DNA of 64,000 nucleotides, taken from contig NZ_JALJRZ010000002.1 of assembly GCF_024519435.1 (NCBI RefSeq), forward strand, positions 372,001 through 436,000. The letters are read 5' to 3'. This document shows, in pieces, positions 25,922 to 35,411 of the stretch (position 1 is the stretch's first letter; each line of letters opens with the position of its first letter). The translations under genes were made by a program, and so were the position numbers. The stretch is from Terrabacter sp. Ter38 (lineage in GTDB: Bacteria > Actinomycetota > Actinomycetes > Actinomycetales > Dermatophilaceae). Under the pieces are notes generated by a model. The model did not search any database, was not told the origin of the DNA, and was given only the letters and a program-made list of their open reading frames with translations.

Positions 25922-26821
25922 TCAGCCCGAGCGTGCTCCGAGACGAGCCACGGCGACTCGACCGTTGGCGAGTGATGTCGCACTGGCGTACGGGGTGTCA
26001 CACCGGGTCGTGCTCTCGAGGAGACTGACATCGCTGTCGACGACCCAGCCGCGGTCGGCCAGGAGCCGGGCGATCTGTCGCTCTGACCACAGGGACCGCC
26101 ACGGCTCGCCGGCCAGTGGTGACGGTGCACCCGACAGCCGGGAGGCCAGTCCCGCCACCCGACGCCCGACCTGTGCCGACAGCGAGCGCGACTGGTACTG
26201 GGCGACGAGGGCGTTGCCGGCGGCGGAGCTGCCGGTGACGGCGTCGACGGTGGCCGTGACCTGCTGGCGCGAGAGGTAGGGGATGACGCCCTCCCAGATC
26301 CATGCCGTGGGTCGGAGCGGGTCGTGCCCGGCGGCGGCCAACCCCGGACCGAGCGGCTCGTGCGTCAGGTCGACGGCCACGAAGCGTAGGTCGCACAGCG
26401 GGGCAGGAAGGCTCTCGGCGCGCCGGCGCAGGTCGGCTTGGGATGCCGGGTGGTCGACCGAGAACACGGTGGTCCCGGCCAGCGCGGCCAGGCGCCACGG
26501 TCGCCCGTCGAGCCCGGCGCCGAGCAGGACGACCTGCCAGTGGCCGCCCTGCTCGAGGGTCCGACTCACGGCGGTGTCGATGAGCACGGTGCGCGGCGCC
26601 ATCACGGCCGCGCAGGCGCTGACCGCCTGCACGGAAAACCGCTGGCGGCGGTCGTCGGGAAGCTCACCGCGTCGGGCCAGCCGGACCGGCTCGAGCTCCG
26701 CCTCAGACAACAGCCGCTCGGCGACGGGGTCGGCGAACGGCTCGACCCCGACTCGCCCGTCGGCCACGGCGCGGCCCTGACAGACGAAAACCGCCGTCCG
26801 GCTCGGTTGTCCCGGTTTCAC
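25922..26821 (-). CDS. Class I SAM-dependent methyltransferase (leucine carboxyl methyltransferase-like)
   Basis: A 299-residue protein of the PF04072/TIGR00027 type common in actinobacteria. Characteristic stretches are DTAVSRTLEQGG, the SAM-binding strand LLGAGLDGRPWRL (about 98-110), the acidic VDHPASQ and WEGVIPYLSRQQV. The GTG start at 26821 is used; no strong ribosome site was seen. These enzymes methylate small molecules or carboxylates; the substrate is unknown. It is divergent from the SRPBCC gene across 139 bases. Confidence 0.8.
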   Translation of the reverse strand: MKPGQPSRTAVFVCQGRAVADGRVGVEPFADPVAERLLSEAELEPVRLARRGELPDDRRQRFSVQAVSACAAVMAPRTVLIDTAVSRTLEQGGHWQVVLLGAGLDGRPWRLAALAGTTVFSVDHPASQADLRRRAESLPAPLCDLRFVAVDLTHEPLGPGLAAAGHDPLRPTAWIWEGVIPYLSRQQVTATVDAVTGSSAAGNALVAQYQSRSLSAQVGRRVAGLASRLSGAPSPLAGEPWRSLWSERQIARLLADRGWVVDSDVSLLESTTRCDTPYASATSLANGRVAVARLGARSG

Positions 26822-26960
26822 GTGTCGACCCTACGACCGGTCGTCGGCGAGACGGGGACGGCCGGGGGCAGGGGCGGCGAGGAGGCTATGACAGATCGCT
26901 GCGGATCACGCACGACCTGCCTACGCTGGGAGTGGTCGCCGCACCGATCGAGGAGGCTTC

Positions 26961-27431
26961 ATGGCTGGGAGCGTGATTCGGTTCGAGGCGCAGACGGTGA
27001 TCCGTCGGCCGGCGAACGAGGTGTTCGAGCGGCTGGCCGACCTGCCCGGCTACCGGCAGTGGATGCACCGGGACGGCGTGTTCGGCGGCACGGACCTGAC
27101 CTCCGCGCTGCCCGTCCGGGCCGGCACGACGTACGTCGACCGGACGCGGATGGGCCGTTTCGTCGGGGAGGTGACCGAGCACGCGCCGACCTCGCGCCTC
27201 GCGTTCAGCGAGACGTTCAGCATCTTCGGTCACCCGCTCACCCAGGCGCGCCCGAGCTACGTGCTCGAGGTCGACGGCGATGACACGGTCGTCCACCACA
27301 CCGCCGAGGCGGAGCTCTACGGAGTGGCTCGCGCGTTCAAGCCGGTGGCCGCGCGGATGGTGACGCGGGAGCGGTCACACACCCTCGCCTCCCTCAAGCG
27401 CTCCCTCGAGGGCTCATCCGAGACCGAGTAG
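26961..27431 (+). CDS. SRPBCC (START-like) family protein
   Basis: A 156-residue polyketide-cyclase/START-fold protein. The N-terminal strand and helix (IRRPANEVFERLADLPGY) and the C-terminal long helix (VTRERSHTLASLKRSL) are typical. Such proteins bind hydrophobic ligands; no catalytic residues can be assigned. A strong GAGGAGG site precedes the ATG. Transcribed alone and convergent with the cupin gene. Confidence 0.82.
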   Translation: MAGSVIRFEAQTVIRRPANEVFERLADLPGYRQWMHRDGVFGGTDLTSALPVRAGTTYVDRTRMGRFVGEVTEHAPTSRLAFSETFSIFGHPLTQARPSYVLEVDGDDTVVHHTAEAELYGVARAFKPVAARMVTRERSHTLASLKRSLEGSSETE

Positions 27432-27500
27432 CAGGTCGCCTCCGCGGGCCCCTGGGCGTCCCTGGCCGGGCCGCTCGTGTCGGCGGCAGGACTGGGTCGG

Positions 27501-27914
27501 TCACCCGGTGATCGAGGGCGCGGCGGCATACTCCTCGTCGGTGACGGGGGTCAGCCAGTGCACGACGTCGTGGTCGGCGTCTCCTTCGTTGATGGCGACG
27601 TGCACCATGAGCCGGGTGGGCGCGGCGCCGTGCCAGTGCTCCTCGTCGGCCTCGAAGAGGACGCGGTCGCCGGGACGGATGACCTCGATCGGGCCGCCGC
27701 GGCGCTGGCAGAGGCCGACGCCCTCGGTGACGAAGACGGTCTGGCTCAAGGGGTGGCGGTGCCAGTGGGTGCGGGCGCCGGGCATGAAGTGCACGAGGTT
27801 GGCCGAGACGCGCGACGGGCTGGGCGCGGCGGCAACCGCGTCGATGTAGACGTCGCCGGTGAACCAGTCGCTCGGGCCCTTGACGGTGTCGACGGAGCTA
27901 CGGGTGATCTGCAT
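27501..27914 (-). CDS. Cupin-domain protein
   Basis: A 137-residue single-domain cupin. Motif 1 is seen in HWHRHPLSQTVFVTEG (His residues near 50-54 bind a metal) and motif 2 around PGDRVLFEADEEHWHG. It resembles small carboxymuconolactone-decarboxylase-associated or mandelonitrile-lyase-like cupins. AAGGAAA lies before the ATG, whose first codons overlap the end of the XRE regulator gene by 17 bases, so the two are co-transcribed. A role in handling a small organic acid or aldehyde with the nearby alcohol dehydrogenase is inference. Confidence 0.85.
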   Translation of the reverse strand: MQITRSSVDTVKGPSDWFTGDVYIDAVAAAPSPSRVSANLVHFMPGARTHWHRHPLSQTVFVTEGVGLCQRRGGPIEVIRPGDRVLFEADEEHWHGAAPTRLMVHVAINEGDADHDVVHWLTPVTDEEYAAAPSITG

Positions 27915-28854
27915 GAGTTTCCTTCTGACTGTTGGGGATCGAGGTGTCGGTGGTCACGGTGGGTCTCGGAGTGCCTGCGGCCCAGGAGGCGAGCAGCTGG
28001 AGGCGCTCGGCCGAGGGCGAGCCGGGCTCAGCGGTGTAGACCATGAAGACGAGGCCGGGCTCGGCGGTGACGGCGAGCTCCTCGTAGGCGAGGGTCAGCT
28101 CGCCGACGACCGGGTGGTTGAAGCGCTTGGTGCCGGTGCCGTGGGTGCGCACGTCGTGGGCGCTCCACAGCCGCCGGAAGACGTCGCTGCGGGTCGAGAG
28201 CTCGCCGACGAGGTCCTGCAGCCCGCGGTCGTGCGGGTCGCGGCCGGCCTCGGCGCGCATGATGCCGACGCACATCCCGGCGAAGAGCTCCCAGTCGGGA
28301 TAGAAGTCGCGGCTGGCCGGGTCGAGGAACTGGAAGCGGGCGAGGTTGGGCAGCCGCCCGCCCTCGCCGATGACGGGCGAGTAGAAGGCGCGCCCGAGGG
28401 AGTTGGTGGCGAGCAGGTTCTGGTGCGGGTCGCGGACGAAAGCGACCGCGTCGTGGATCGACTCGAGCGCCCACTGCAGGCTCGGGCGGGAGGCGGGCTT
28501 GCCGGTCGCGCGTCGGCGCGGGCGTCCCGACGTGGGTATGCCGTCCGCTGCCCTGGCGAGGTCGAGCAGGTGGGCGCGTTCCGCCTCGTCGAGCTGCAGG
28601 GCGCGAGCGAGCGCGTCGAGCACGCCGGCCGAGGCGCCGGCGATCTGACCTCGCTCGAGGCGGGCGTAGTACTCGACGCTGAGGCCGGCGATGGTCGCGA
28701 CCTCGCTGCGCCGCAGACCAGGCACGCGACGGCCGCTGCCGGCAGGGAGGCCGACCTGGTCGGGGGTGATGCGGGCGCGGCGGGTCATGAGGAACTCGCG
28801 CACCTCTCGGCGGTTGTCCACGACCCCGAGACTAGGCCGGGTCGGAGCGCTCAT
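27898..28854 (-). CDS. XRE-family regulator with MmyB-like ligand-binding domain
   Basis: A 318-residue regulator. The helix-turn-helix lies at about residues 40-75 (LRRSEVATIAGLSVEYYARL), and a MmyB-like PAS-fold domain follows from about 110 (DPHQNLLATNSLGRAFY, then a WELFAGMCVGIMRAEAGRD segment). This architecture is widespread in actinobacteria next to oxidoreductase genes that it controls. It is divergent from the zinc alcohol dehydrogenase (138 bases) and overlaps the cupin gene, so both are likely targets. The ligand is unknown, possibly a fatty acid or aromatic. Confidence 0.88.
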   Translation of the reverse strand: MSAPTRPSLGVVDNRREVREFLMTRRARITPDQVGLPAGSGRRVPGLRRSEVATIAGLSVEYYARLERGQIAGASAGVLDALARALQLDEAERAHLLDLARAADGIPTSGRPRRRATGKPASRPSLQWALESIHDAVAFVRDPHQNLLATNSLGRAFYSPVIGEGGRLPNLARFQFLDPASRDFYPDWELFAGMCVGIMRAEAGRDPHDRGLQDLVGELSTRSDVFRRLWSAHDVRTHGTGTKRFNHPVVGELTLAYEELAVTAEPGLVFMVYTAEPGSPSAERLQLLASWAAGTPRPTVTTDTSIPNSQKETHADHP

Positions 28855-28992
28855 CGAGCCGCGAGAGGTGCCCTGTCAGTACGTGCCCCGACAGGGACTT
28901 CCTCCGGGTTCCGGTGGCGGCTTGACTCGTGGGGTGGGCCGTGGGGCCCGGCGGGCCGTGGGCTCGCGACGAGACGATGGAAGGAACACGCG

Positions 28993-30012
28993 ATGCGTGG
29001 AGTGGTCATGTACGAGCCCGGGGACGTGCGAGTCGAGGAGCGCGAGGACCCGCAGATCATCGAGCCGACCGACGCGATCATCCGACTGACGGCGACGTGC
29101 ATCTGCGGCAGCGACCTGTGGCCCTACCGCGGCGCCGAGCCGGTCGACCACCAGGTCATGGGGCACGAGTACGTCGGTGTCGTCGAGCAGATCGGCTCCG
29201 AGGTCCGCACGGTCAAGCCCGGCGACTTCGTCGTGGGGTCGTTCTGGGCCTCGGACAACACGTGCGAGATCTGCCGGGCCGGCTACCAGGCGTACTGCGT
29301 GCACCGCGTCCTCATGGGCACGATCGGCACCCAGTCCGAGCTGGCGCGGATCCCCCTCGCGGACGGCACGCTGGTGGCGACGCCGGGGCAGCCGGATGCC
29401 GACCTCATCCCCTCGCTCATGGCGGCCTCCGACGTGCTCGGCACCGGGTGGTTCGCTGCGGTGGCCGCCGAGGCGGGCCCGGGCAGGACCGTGGCCGTCG
29501 TCGGCGACGGCGCGGTCGGGCTGATGGGCGTTCTCGCGGCCCGCGAGCTGGGGGCCGAGCGGATCATCGCCTTCAGCCGGCACGCGGACCGACAGGCGCT
29601 CGCGCGCGAGTTCGGTGCCACCGACATCGTCGAGGAGCGCGCCGAGGCCGGCGTGGCGCGGGTCAAGGAGCTGACCGGCGGCCTCGGGGCGCACTCGGTC
29701 ATCGAGGCCGTCGGCACGCAGGAGGCGATGATGCAGGCGATCCACTCGACGCGGCCGGGTGGCCACGTCGGCTTCGTCGGGGTGTCGCACGACGTCGCCA
29801 TCCCCGGGGACGAGCTCTTCATGGCCGGCGTCCACCTCCACGGCGGACCGGCACCGGTTCGGGAGTACCTGCCGCACCTGATCCAGCTCATCTGGGACCG
29901 GAAGATCAACCCCGGCAAGGTCTTCGACCTCACCCTGCCGCTCTCGGAGGCTGCCGCTGGCTATGCGGCGATGGACGAGCGTCGGGCGACCAAGGTGTTG
30001 CTGACGTTGTGA
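28993..30012 (+). CDS. Zinc-dependent alcohol dehydrogenase (MDR superfamily)
   Basis: A 339-residue NAD(P)-dependent dehydrogenase. It has the catalytic-zinc cysteine (TCICGSDLWPYRG), the GHEYVGVV histidine-glutamate motif, cysteines near residues 84-98 at the structural-zinc position (fewer than the usual four) and the VVGDGAVGLMG nucleotide motif. AAGGA lies 8 bases before the ATG. It is divergent from the XRE regulator, and its stop overlaps the start of the lipoprotein gene. Substrate probably a primary or secondary alcohol or aldehyde. Confidence 0.9.
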   Translation: MRGVVMYEPGDVRVEEREDPQIIEPTDAIIRLTATCICGSDLWPYRGAEPVDHQVMGHEYVGVVEQIGSEVRTVKPGDFVVGSFWASDNTCEICRAGYQAYCVHRVLMGTIGTQSELARIPLADGTLVATPGQPDADLIPSLMAASDVLGTGWFAAVAAEAGPGRTVAVVGDGAVGLMGVLAARELGAERIIAFSRHADRQALAREFGATDIVEERAEAGVARVKELTGGLGAHSVIEAVGTQEAMMQAIHSTRPGGHVGFVGVSHDVAIPGDELFMAGVHLHGGPAPVREYLPHLIQLIWDRKINPGKVFDLTLPLSEAAAGYAAMDERRATKVLLTL

Positions 30013-30569
30013 GTGTGGGCTTGCTCTCGAGAAGGACGCACGGCCCGATGGTGGCCCTCGGGCTGACGACGGTCCTGACCGCGGGCTGTGGCTCGACGGT
30101 CGAGACCGTCGACGCCCGGGAGGCGCCCGGCCGCGCGCAAACCATCGCGACCGCCACGACACCGCATACGCCATCCACCACGCCTCCGTCGACCGACCAC
30201 GCAAAGGACCAACAGGTGAAGATCGTCATCACGCTCGGGGGTCAGCGCCTCGGCGCCACCCTCAGCGACAGCGCCGCGGTGCGTGATCTGCTCGCACAGC
30301 TGCCGGTCACCGTCGACATGGTCGACCACGGCGGGGTGGAGAAGACGGGACCGCTGCCGTCACCGCTCTCGCTCGACGGGCAGCCCGAGGGGGCGGACCC
30401 GGACGTCGGAGACGTGGGCTACTACGCCCCGGGCAACGACCTCGTCCTCTACTACGGCGACCAGTCCTACTTCCCGGGCATCCACGTCCTCGGCCGCCTG
30501 GACGAGGGCGCCGCTGTGCAGATCGCCGACCAGCGGGGTCCCGTCACGGTGACCGTCGAGGCCGGGTGA
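30009..30569 (+). CDS. Cyclophilin-like fold lipoprotein
   Basis: A 186-residue protein. The N-terminus is a lipoprotein signal (basic SRRTHG, hydrophobic core, lipobox TAGC at about residue 26). A Thr/Pro-rich linker follows, then a domain of about 115 residues resembling the cyclophilin-like family (PF18050): ITLGGQRLGATLSDSAAVRDL, GDVGYYAPGNDLVLYYGD and HVLGRLDEG. The GTG at 30009 overlaps the dehydrogenase stop; GTG 30015 also keeps the signal peptide intact. The acetyltransferase start overlaps its stop. Proteins of this domain are often found with dehydrogenases and flavodoxins; activity is not established. Confidence 0.8.
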   Translation: MSVGLLSRRTHGPMVALGLTTVLTAGCGSTVETVDAREAPGRAQTIATATTPHTPSTTPPSTDHAKDQQVKIVITLGGQRLGATLSDSAAVRDLLAQLPVTVDMVDHGGVEKTGPLPSPLSLDGQPEGADPDVGDVGYYAPGNDLVLYYGDQSYFPGIHVLGRLDEGAAVQIADQRGPVTVTVEAG

Positions 30570-31150
30570 GGGCGGTGCAGCTGCAGGAGTTCCTCGACCA
30601 CGTGAACGCCGGACGCCTCATCGAGGGCGGCTCGGAGGAGCACGAGTTCATGCACGCTGCGTCGCAGGAGGCGCTGCGGACGCTCGCCGAGCTGAACGGC
30701 GCCTACCGAACGCCCGAGGAGGTGCGGGCGCTGCTCTCCCGCCTGACCGGTCGGGCGGTGGCTGAGTCGGTCACCGTGTTCCCGCCGTTCTACTCGGAGT
30801 TCGGCAAGAACCTCACCCTCGGCGAGGGCGTCTTCATCAACATGGGCTGCCGCTTCCAGGACACCGGCAGCATCTCCATCGGAGACGGGTCGCTCATCGG
30901 CCACGGCAGCACGCTGACGACGCTGAACCACTCGATGGACCCGGCGCGGCGCGCCGACATGGAGCCGGCGCCCGTGACGATCGGCCGCAACGTGTGGCTG
31001 GGAGCCAACGTCACGGTCGTGCCCGGCGTGACCATCGGCGACGGCGCCGTGATCGGCGCCGGAGCGGTCGTGACCAAGGACGTTCCAGCCGACACCATCG
31101 CCGCCGGAGTCCCGGCCCGCGTCATCCGCCCCACCGGTTTCACGGCGTGA
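30566..31150 (+). CDS. Maltose/galactoside O-acetyltransferase-type hexapeptide acetyltransferase
   Basis: A 194-residue left-handed beta-helix acetyltransferase. The helical N-terminus is followed by repeated hexapeptides, the catalytic histidine segment (TLNHSMDPARR) and the acetyl-CoA end (VVPGVTIGDGAVIGAGAVVTKD). It would transfer acetyl from acetyl-CoA to a sugar or similar hydroxyl. The GTG start overlaps the lipoprotein stop, completing a coupled dehydrogenase-lipoprotein-acetyltransferase operon. Confidence 0.88.
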   Translation: MRAVQLQEFLDHVNAGRLIEGGSEEHEFMHAASQEALRTLAELNGAYRTPEEVRALLSRLTGRAVAESVTVFPPFYSEFGKNLTLGEGVFINMGCRFQDTGSISIGDGSLIGHGSTLTTLNHSMDPARRADMEPAPVTIGRNVWLGANVTVVPGVTIGDGAVIGAGAVVTKDVPADTIAAGVPARVIRPTGFTA

Positions 31151-31216
31151 CTGCCGGCAGGAGACGTGCCGACGTGATGGTGTTTTGCGGCACGTGACAA
31201 AGGGCATGGTGGGGGT

Positions 31217-31375
31217 ATGCGCCTGCGGGATCACCACAAGGGAGACCTGGCCCTGACGGCACTGACCTTGGCGGTCGCCGCGGCGGCAGCTGCCAGCGAA
31301 GCAGCCCGCTGGGCAGCTCGCCGTCATCGTCGACACCACGGCTCCGGGCAGTCGATGCGTCCCACGGGGAAGTAG
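31217..31375 (+). CDS. Very small alanine-rich single-helix protein (hypothetical)
   Basis: A 52-codon frame starting ATG at 31217 after a GGTGGGGG stretch and ending TAG at 31373. It encodes a charged N-terminus, an Ala/Leu-rich hydrophobic helix at about residues 12-28 and a basic His/Arg tail. Codon usage is compatible with a gene. I know no family; it may be a small membrane protein or a chance frame. Confidence 0.35.
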   Translation: MRLRDHHKGDLALTALTLAVAAAAAASEAARWAARRHRRHHGSGQSMRPTGK

Positions 31376-31473
31376 GCCGGCAGCGCTGAGCCGACGGTCT
31401 CCGGCCGGCCCGGCTTCCATCGTCCAACCGCGCCCGGGCTGGTGACTGCTGCCCCGCGGGGTATGAAGGTGCC

Positions 31474-32136
31474 ATGGCGGATACGGCGATCTTCGATGTC
31501 GACGGCACTCTCGTGGACACCAACTACCAGCATGCGCTGGCGTGGTTCCGCGCCCTGCGCCGCTACGACATCACTCGGCCGATGTGGCGCATCCATCGCG
31601 GCATCGGGATGGGTGGGGACCAGTTCGTCTCGGCGGTCGCCGGTCGTGAGGCCGAGGAAGCCCACGGGGACGACTTGCGCGAGGCGTGGGCAGAGGAGTT
31701 CGACGAGCTGATCGGCGAGATCCAGCCTTTCGAGGGCGCGCACGAGCTGTTGGCCGAGGTCAAGGAGCGCGGCTTCCGGCTGGTGCTCGCCAGCTCGGGC
31801 AAGACCCAGCACGTCGAGGCCTTCCTCGACCTCATCGACGGCAAGTCGCTCGCGGATGCCTGGACGACCTCGGACGATGTGGAGAAGAGCAAGCCCGAGC
31901 CGGACATCGTGGCCGCCGCCCTGGCCAAGGTCGATGGCGCCAGCGCCATCATGGTGGGGGACTCGATCTACGACGCCCAGGCGGCGGCCAAGCTCAGCAT
32001 CCCGACCCTCGGGGTCCGCACCGGCGGCTTCTCCGTCGGTGAGCTGCAGGAGGCCGGCGTCCTGCAGGTCTTCGACTCGCTGGTGGCCTTCCGCTACGCC
32101 CTGGATGGCACCCCGTTGGCCCGCGCCAGCCGCTGA
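31474..32136 (+). CDS. HAD-superfamily phosphatase
   Basis: A 220-residue HAD-IA hydrolase. Motif I is DVDGTLVDT (nucleophile Asp8, acid Asp10), motif II is LASSGKTQ, motif III lysine lies in KSKPEPDI and motif IV is MVGDSIYDAQAA. The helical cap is of the beta-phosphoglucomutase/phosphoglycolate type. It removes phosphate from a small metabolite; the substrate is unknown. GAAGG lies 6 bases before the ATG. Confidence 0.88.
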   Translation: MADTAIFDVDGTLVDTNYQHALAWFRALRRYDITRPMWRIHRGIGMGGDQFVSAVAGREAEEAHGDDLREAWAEEFDELIGEIQPFEGAHELLAEVKERGFRLVLASSGKTQHVEAFLDLIDGKSLADAWTTSDDVEKSKPEPDIVAAALAKVDGASAIMVGDSIYDAQAAAKLSIPTLGVRTGGFSVGELQEAGVLQVFDSLVAFRYALDGTPLARASR

Positions 32137-32390
32137 GCGTGGCGGGTGGAACCATTGGATGTCGGTTGAGCTCCCAGTCCACTCGCCTCTGCCGAGGCGG
32201 GCACCGCTTGCGCGTCCACGGGGCTACCCCACACGCAGCGGGATCCCGGCGCTCGAGTTTTTCGATTCGTCTCTCGGAGGGATAAATCGGACGATACATT
32301 CCGATCTCGGCCCGCCGCAGTCCTGCGCGGGAGATCAATGCCGCGCGTCAGTCCACCCGGGCCGCGCGGGCCATACAGGGGAGTTCTTCT

Positions 32391-35372
32391 ATGGGCGCTC
32401 GTCGCCGATGCTTTGTTGCGGCTACCGTCGCAATGGGCCTGTTCGTCCCGGCGGGATCAGCGGCAACCGCGGCTGACGGCAGCACTTCGCCGACCACGAA
32501 GCGAGAGCGGCTGGAGGAGCTGCACGGCCAGCCCGCCAGAACACCGGCGCCGCCGGGACGAGGAACAGGCGGTCGGTTGGGCGGCCTTGCGGCGCAGCGT
32601 GACTCCGACCGGATCGTACTGTCGGTGAAGGTCCGAGACGGTGCCGGCGCAGCCAAGGCCCTGACCGAGGTCTCACGGTCAGCCACAGCACAAGGTGGTG
32701 TTCAGCGGCGCATGATGCGCCAGCTGGCCACCGTGTCCGTGGAGGTCCCGAAGGCTGATGCGGCGTCCATGGCCGCCACCCTGCGTCAACGCCCTGACGT
32801 CGAGCAGGTCGACATCGTCAAGCGCAGAACGCTGACGTTCGTGCCCAATGACGAGAAGTACTCGGCCAGCGCCCCCTACCTCGAGGCGGTCAATGCGCCG
32901 TCCGCGTGGGACGTGCAGCATGGTGACTCTGCCGTGCGCATCGCCGTCGTCGACAGCGGCCTCGACGTGAACCACCCCGATCTGACCGACCGAGTGGTCG
33001 GTACCTACAACGCGTTCGACGGCAGCAGTGACGTCGTCGACGAGATCGGCCACGGCACCTTCGTCGCGGGCGTCGCAGCCGCGACCGCCGACAACGGGAT
33101 CGGCATCGCCGGCGCGTCGATGGGCGCAAGCGTGATGGCCGTCAAGGTCGCAGACCCGTCCGGTCAGGTGTGGACTGACACCGAAGCCGCCGGCATCATC
33201 TGGGCTACCGACCACGGCGCGAACGTCATCAACATGAGCTTCTCCGGCGACACGCCCGACCAGGTCGAGTCCGACGCGGTCGCGTACGCCGTGAGCAAGG
33301 GGGTCCTCGTCGTTGCCGCTGCGGGCAATGACGCCGACACGCTCCCCAGCTACCCCGCTGCCTACCCCAGCGTCGTCGCCGTGGGAGCCACCGATGCCGT
33401 CGGCCACCGGGCGTCGTTCTCCCAGTACGGCTCTTGGGTCACCGTAGCCGCGCCAGGCACCTCCATCACGAGCACGTCGCCCACCAGCGCCAGCTCCGGC
33501 TTTCAGCTCGACTACGACACCGCGGACGGCACCTCGTTCTCCGCACCGCTCGTGGCCGCTGAGGCGGCACTGCTGTGGTCGCGAAGCCGCAGCGCGAAGG
33601 CCGCAGACATCCGTGCAGCCATCGTGACCACCGCGCACGGTTACACCGGTCTCGGGCTCGGCACAGGGCAGGTCGACTTCCGCGCCGCTCTCGACGCGGT
33701 CGCGCCGAACACCGTGCCTGCGCTGACCACCCCCGCCGACGCATCGTCCGTCACAGGCGTCGTCAGCCTGACCGCAGCCTCCACCGCACCCAAGGTCCGC
33801 TTCTTCGTCGACGGCGCTCCCCTGGGTGCGCCCGTGCCCGCAAACAGCGGCACCGCTACGACCAACTGGTCCACGTGGGGGCTGGCCAACGGCGCCCACA
33901 CCCTGCGCGCTGTCGACTGCAGCCCGAAGGACCTGTGCAACACGGCGGGCACCCAGGTCGCCGTCACGCTGGGCAACGCGGCGCCCGTCATCACCTCGCC
34001 GCGGCCGTCGCAGCTCGTCTCCGGGTCCGCGACGTTCACCGCGACCGCGCCAGGCGGCGCCGTGGCCTTCTTCATCGATGGTGTACGCCGTGGGCAGGAC
34101 ACCAGCTCGCCGTACGCCCTGACCTACCCGGTGAGCGCGCTCACCGATGGAACCCACACCGTGAAAGCAGTCAGCTGCACGACCGCCGGCACCTGCAGTG
34201 GCCCCACCTCGACCGCGGTGTCGTTCAAGAACCAGTCACTGCACCCCAAGTTCACGGGGATCAGCCCGAGCGTGTTCAGCCCCAACGGCGACGGTCGCTC
34301 CGACACCACGAAGCTCACGTACTACCTGCCCGACAGCGAGACGGTGAAGTACCAGGTCCGCAACGCTGCCGGCGCTGTGGTCCGCGGCCCCGGTAGCCTC
34401 GGCACGCTTGCCGCGGGCACCCGCAGCTTCGTCTGGAACGGCCTGCTCAACGGCGGTGCACGCGCCACGAGCGGCGCCTACAAGGTTGAGCTCGTCACGA
34501 CGCGGACGACGAGTGCCGGCACGTTGCGCGGCCTCGCCACGATCAACGTCCGCGTGGATCAGGTTGCCCCGACGATGAGCTCCATCACGGGTAGCGGTTC
34601 CGGGTTCTACCCGTACCCGGACACCTACCGTGACACGTTCGCGCCGGCCCTCACCTTGAGCGAGTCCGCGACCATCACCCTGACGGTCCGCACCAGCGGC
34701 GGGACCCTGGTTCGATCCGTCAGCGGCACTCGAGGCACCGGCCGGGCGAGCATCACCTGGAACGGCCGCAACAACGCAGGTTCCCTCGTCACTGCCGGCA
34801 CGTACTACTGGACGTTGACCGCTCAGGACCCAGCCGGCAACCGGCGCTCCAGCGCCAAGTACTCCGTCACCGTGAGCAGCAAGCGGCTCGTGACGAAGAC
34901 GGCAACGCTGGACAAGCGAGGCACCCAGTTCTACACCGCCGGCGGCAGCGACGACTACTGCGCCGGAGCGAGCCTGAGTCTGTCGTACTTCCGCCCCTAC
35001 GGTCTGTGGCTGGCCAACACGTGCAGCGCGTCCTACGACGGCTACCAGATTGCCGGAGCGGTGTACCGCTTCTCGGTGCCGTCCGCCGTCAGCTACAGCT
35101 CGCTGAAGGTGCAGACCTACGGGTTCTCGATGGATACGTCGACGCTCGGTGCCGGCTTCACGAAGTGGGGCACCTCGAACTACGCGTTCACCCCCGAGAT
35201 CTCCACCGGCACGGCGAGCGCGTGGCGCACCATCGGTTCAGTGTCCGCGTCCGGGCTGGTGAACTCCTCACGGGCCGTGGAGACGACTCTGTACGTGCCG
35301 AACGACTACTACGACAACGACTACGACATCAGCTACGTACGACTCGTCGTCACCTACAAGGTGCTCGCCTGA
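32391..35372 (+). CDS. Secreted subtilisin-family (S8) protease with Ig-like and FlgD-like C-terminal domains
   Basis: A 993-residue secreted protease. Signal peptide about residues 1-28. An I9-like prodomain spans roughly 75-150. The catalytic triad is Asp188 (AVVDSGLD), His221 (GHGTFVAG) and Ser382 (GTSFSAP). After about residue 430 come Ig-like modules with paired cysteines (VDCSPKDLC, SCTTAGTC), then a segment around FSPNGDGRSD and two FlgD-Ig-like modules (residues about 620-830), and a final domain of about 160 residues. Such tails anchor or orient proteases on the cell surface or substrate. GGGGAG precedes the ATG. The 254-base leader is AT-richer than its surroundings, and a hairpin follows the stop. 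Confidence 0.9.
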   Translation: MGARRRCFVAATVAMGLFVPAGSAATAADGSTSPTTKRERLEELHGQPARTPAPPGRGTGGRLGGLAAQRDSDRIVLSVKVRDGAGAAKALTEVSRSATAQGGVQRRMMRQLATVSVEVPKADAASMAATLRQRPDVEQVDIVKRRTLTFVPNDEKYSASAPYLEAVNAPSAWDVQHGDSAVRIAVVDSGLDVNHPDLTDRVVGTYNAFDGSSDVVDEIGHGTFVAGVAAATADNGIGIAGASMGASVMAVKVADPSGQVWTDTEAAGIIWATDHGANVINMSFSGDTPDQVESDAVAYAVSKGVLVVAAAGNDADTLPSYPAAYPSVVAVGATDAVGHRASFSQYGSWVTVAAPGTSITSTSPTSASSGFQLDYDTADGTSFSAPLVAAEAALLWSRSRSAKAADIRAAIVTTAHGYTGLGLGTGQVDFRAALDAVAPNTVPALTTPADASSVTGVVSLTAASTAPKVRFFVDGAPLGAPVPANSGTATTNWSTWGLANGAHTLRAVDCSPKDLCNTAGTQVAVTLGNAAPVITSPRPSQLVSGSATFTATAPGGAVAFFIDGVRRGQDTSSPYALTYPVSALTDGTHTVKAVSCTTAGTCSGPTSTAVSFKNQSLHPKFTGISPSVFSPNGDGRSDTTKLTYYLPDSETVKYQVRNAAGAVVRGPGSLGTLAAGTRSFVWNGLLNGGARATSGAYKVELVTTRTTSAGTLRGLATINVRVDQVAPTMSSITGSGSGFYPYPDTYRDTFAPALTLSESATITLTVRTSGGTLVRSVSGTRGTGRASITWNGRNNAGSLVTAGTYYWTLTAQDPAGNRRSSAKYSVTVSSKRLVTKTATLDKRGTQFYTAGGSDDYCAGASLSLSYFRPYGLWLANTCSASYDGYQIAGAVYRFSVPSAVSYSSLKVQTYGFSMDTSTLGAGFTKWGTSNYAFTPEISTGTASAWRTIGSVSASGLVNSSRAVETTLYVPNDYYDNDYDISYVRLVVTYKVLA

Positions 35373-35411
35373 CGGGGCGGACGTCGCAAGCGGACATCTG
35401 AGCTGCACTCT

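Noticed and set aside
27432-27500. GC-rich partial hairpin between the SRPBCC and cupin genes
   Set aside because: Arms are only five bases with a long loop; too weak to call a terminator.
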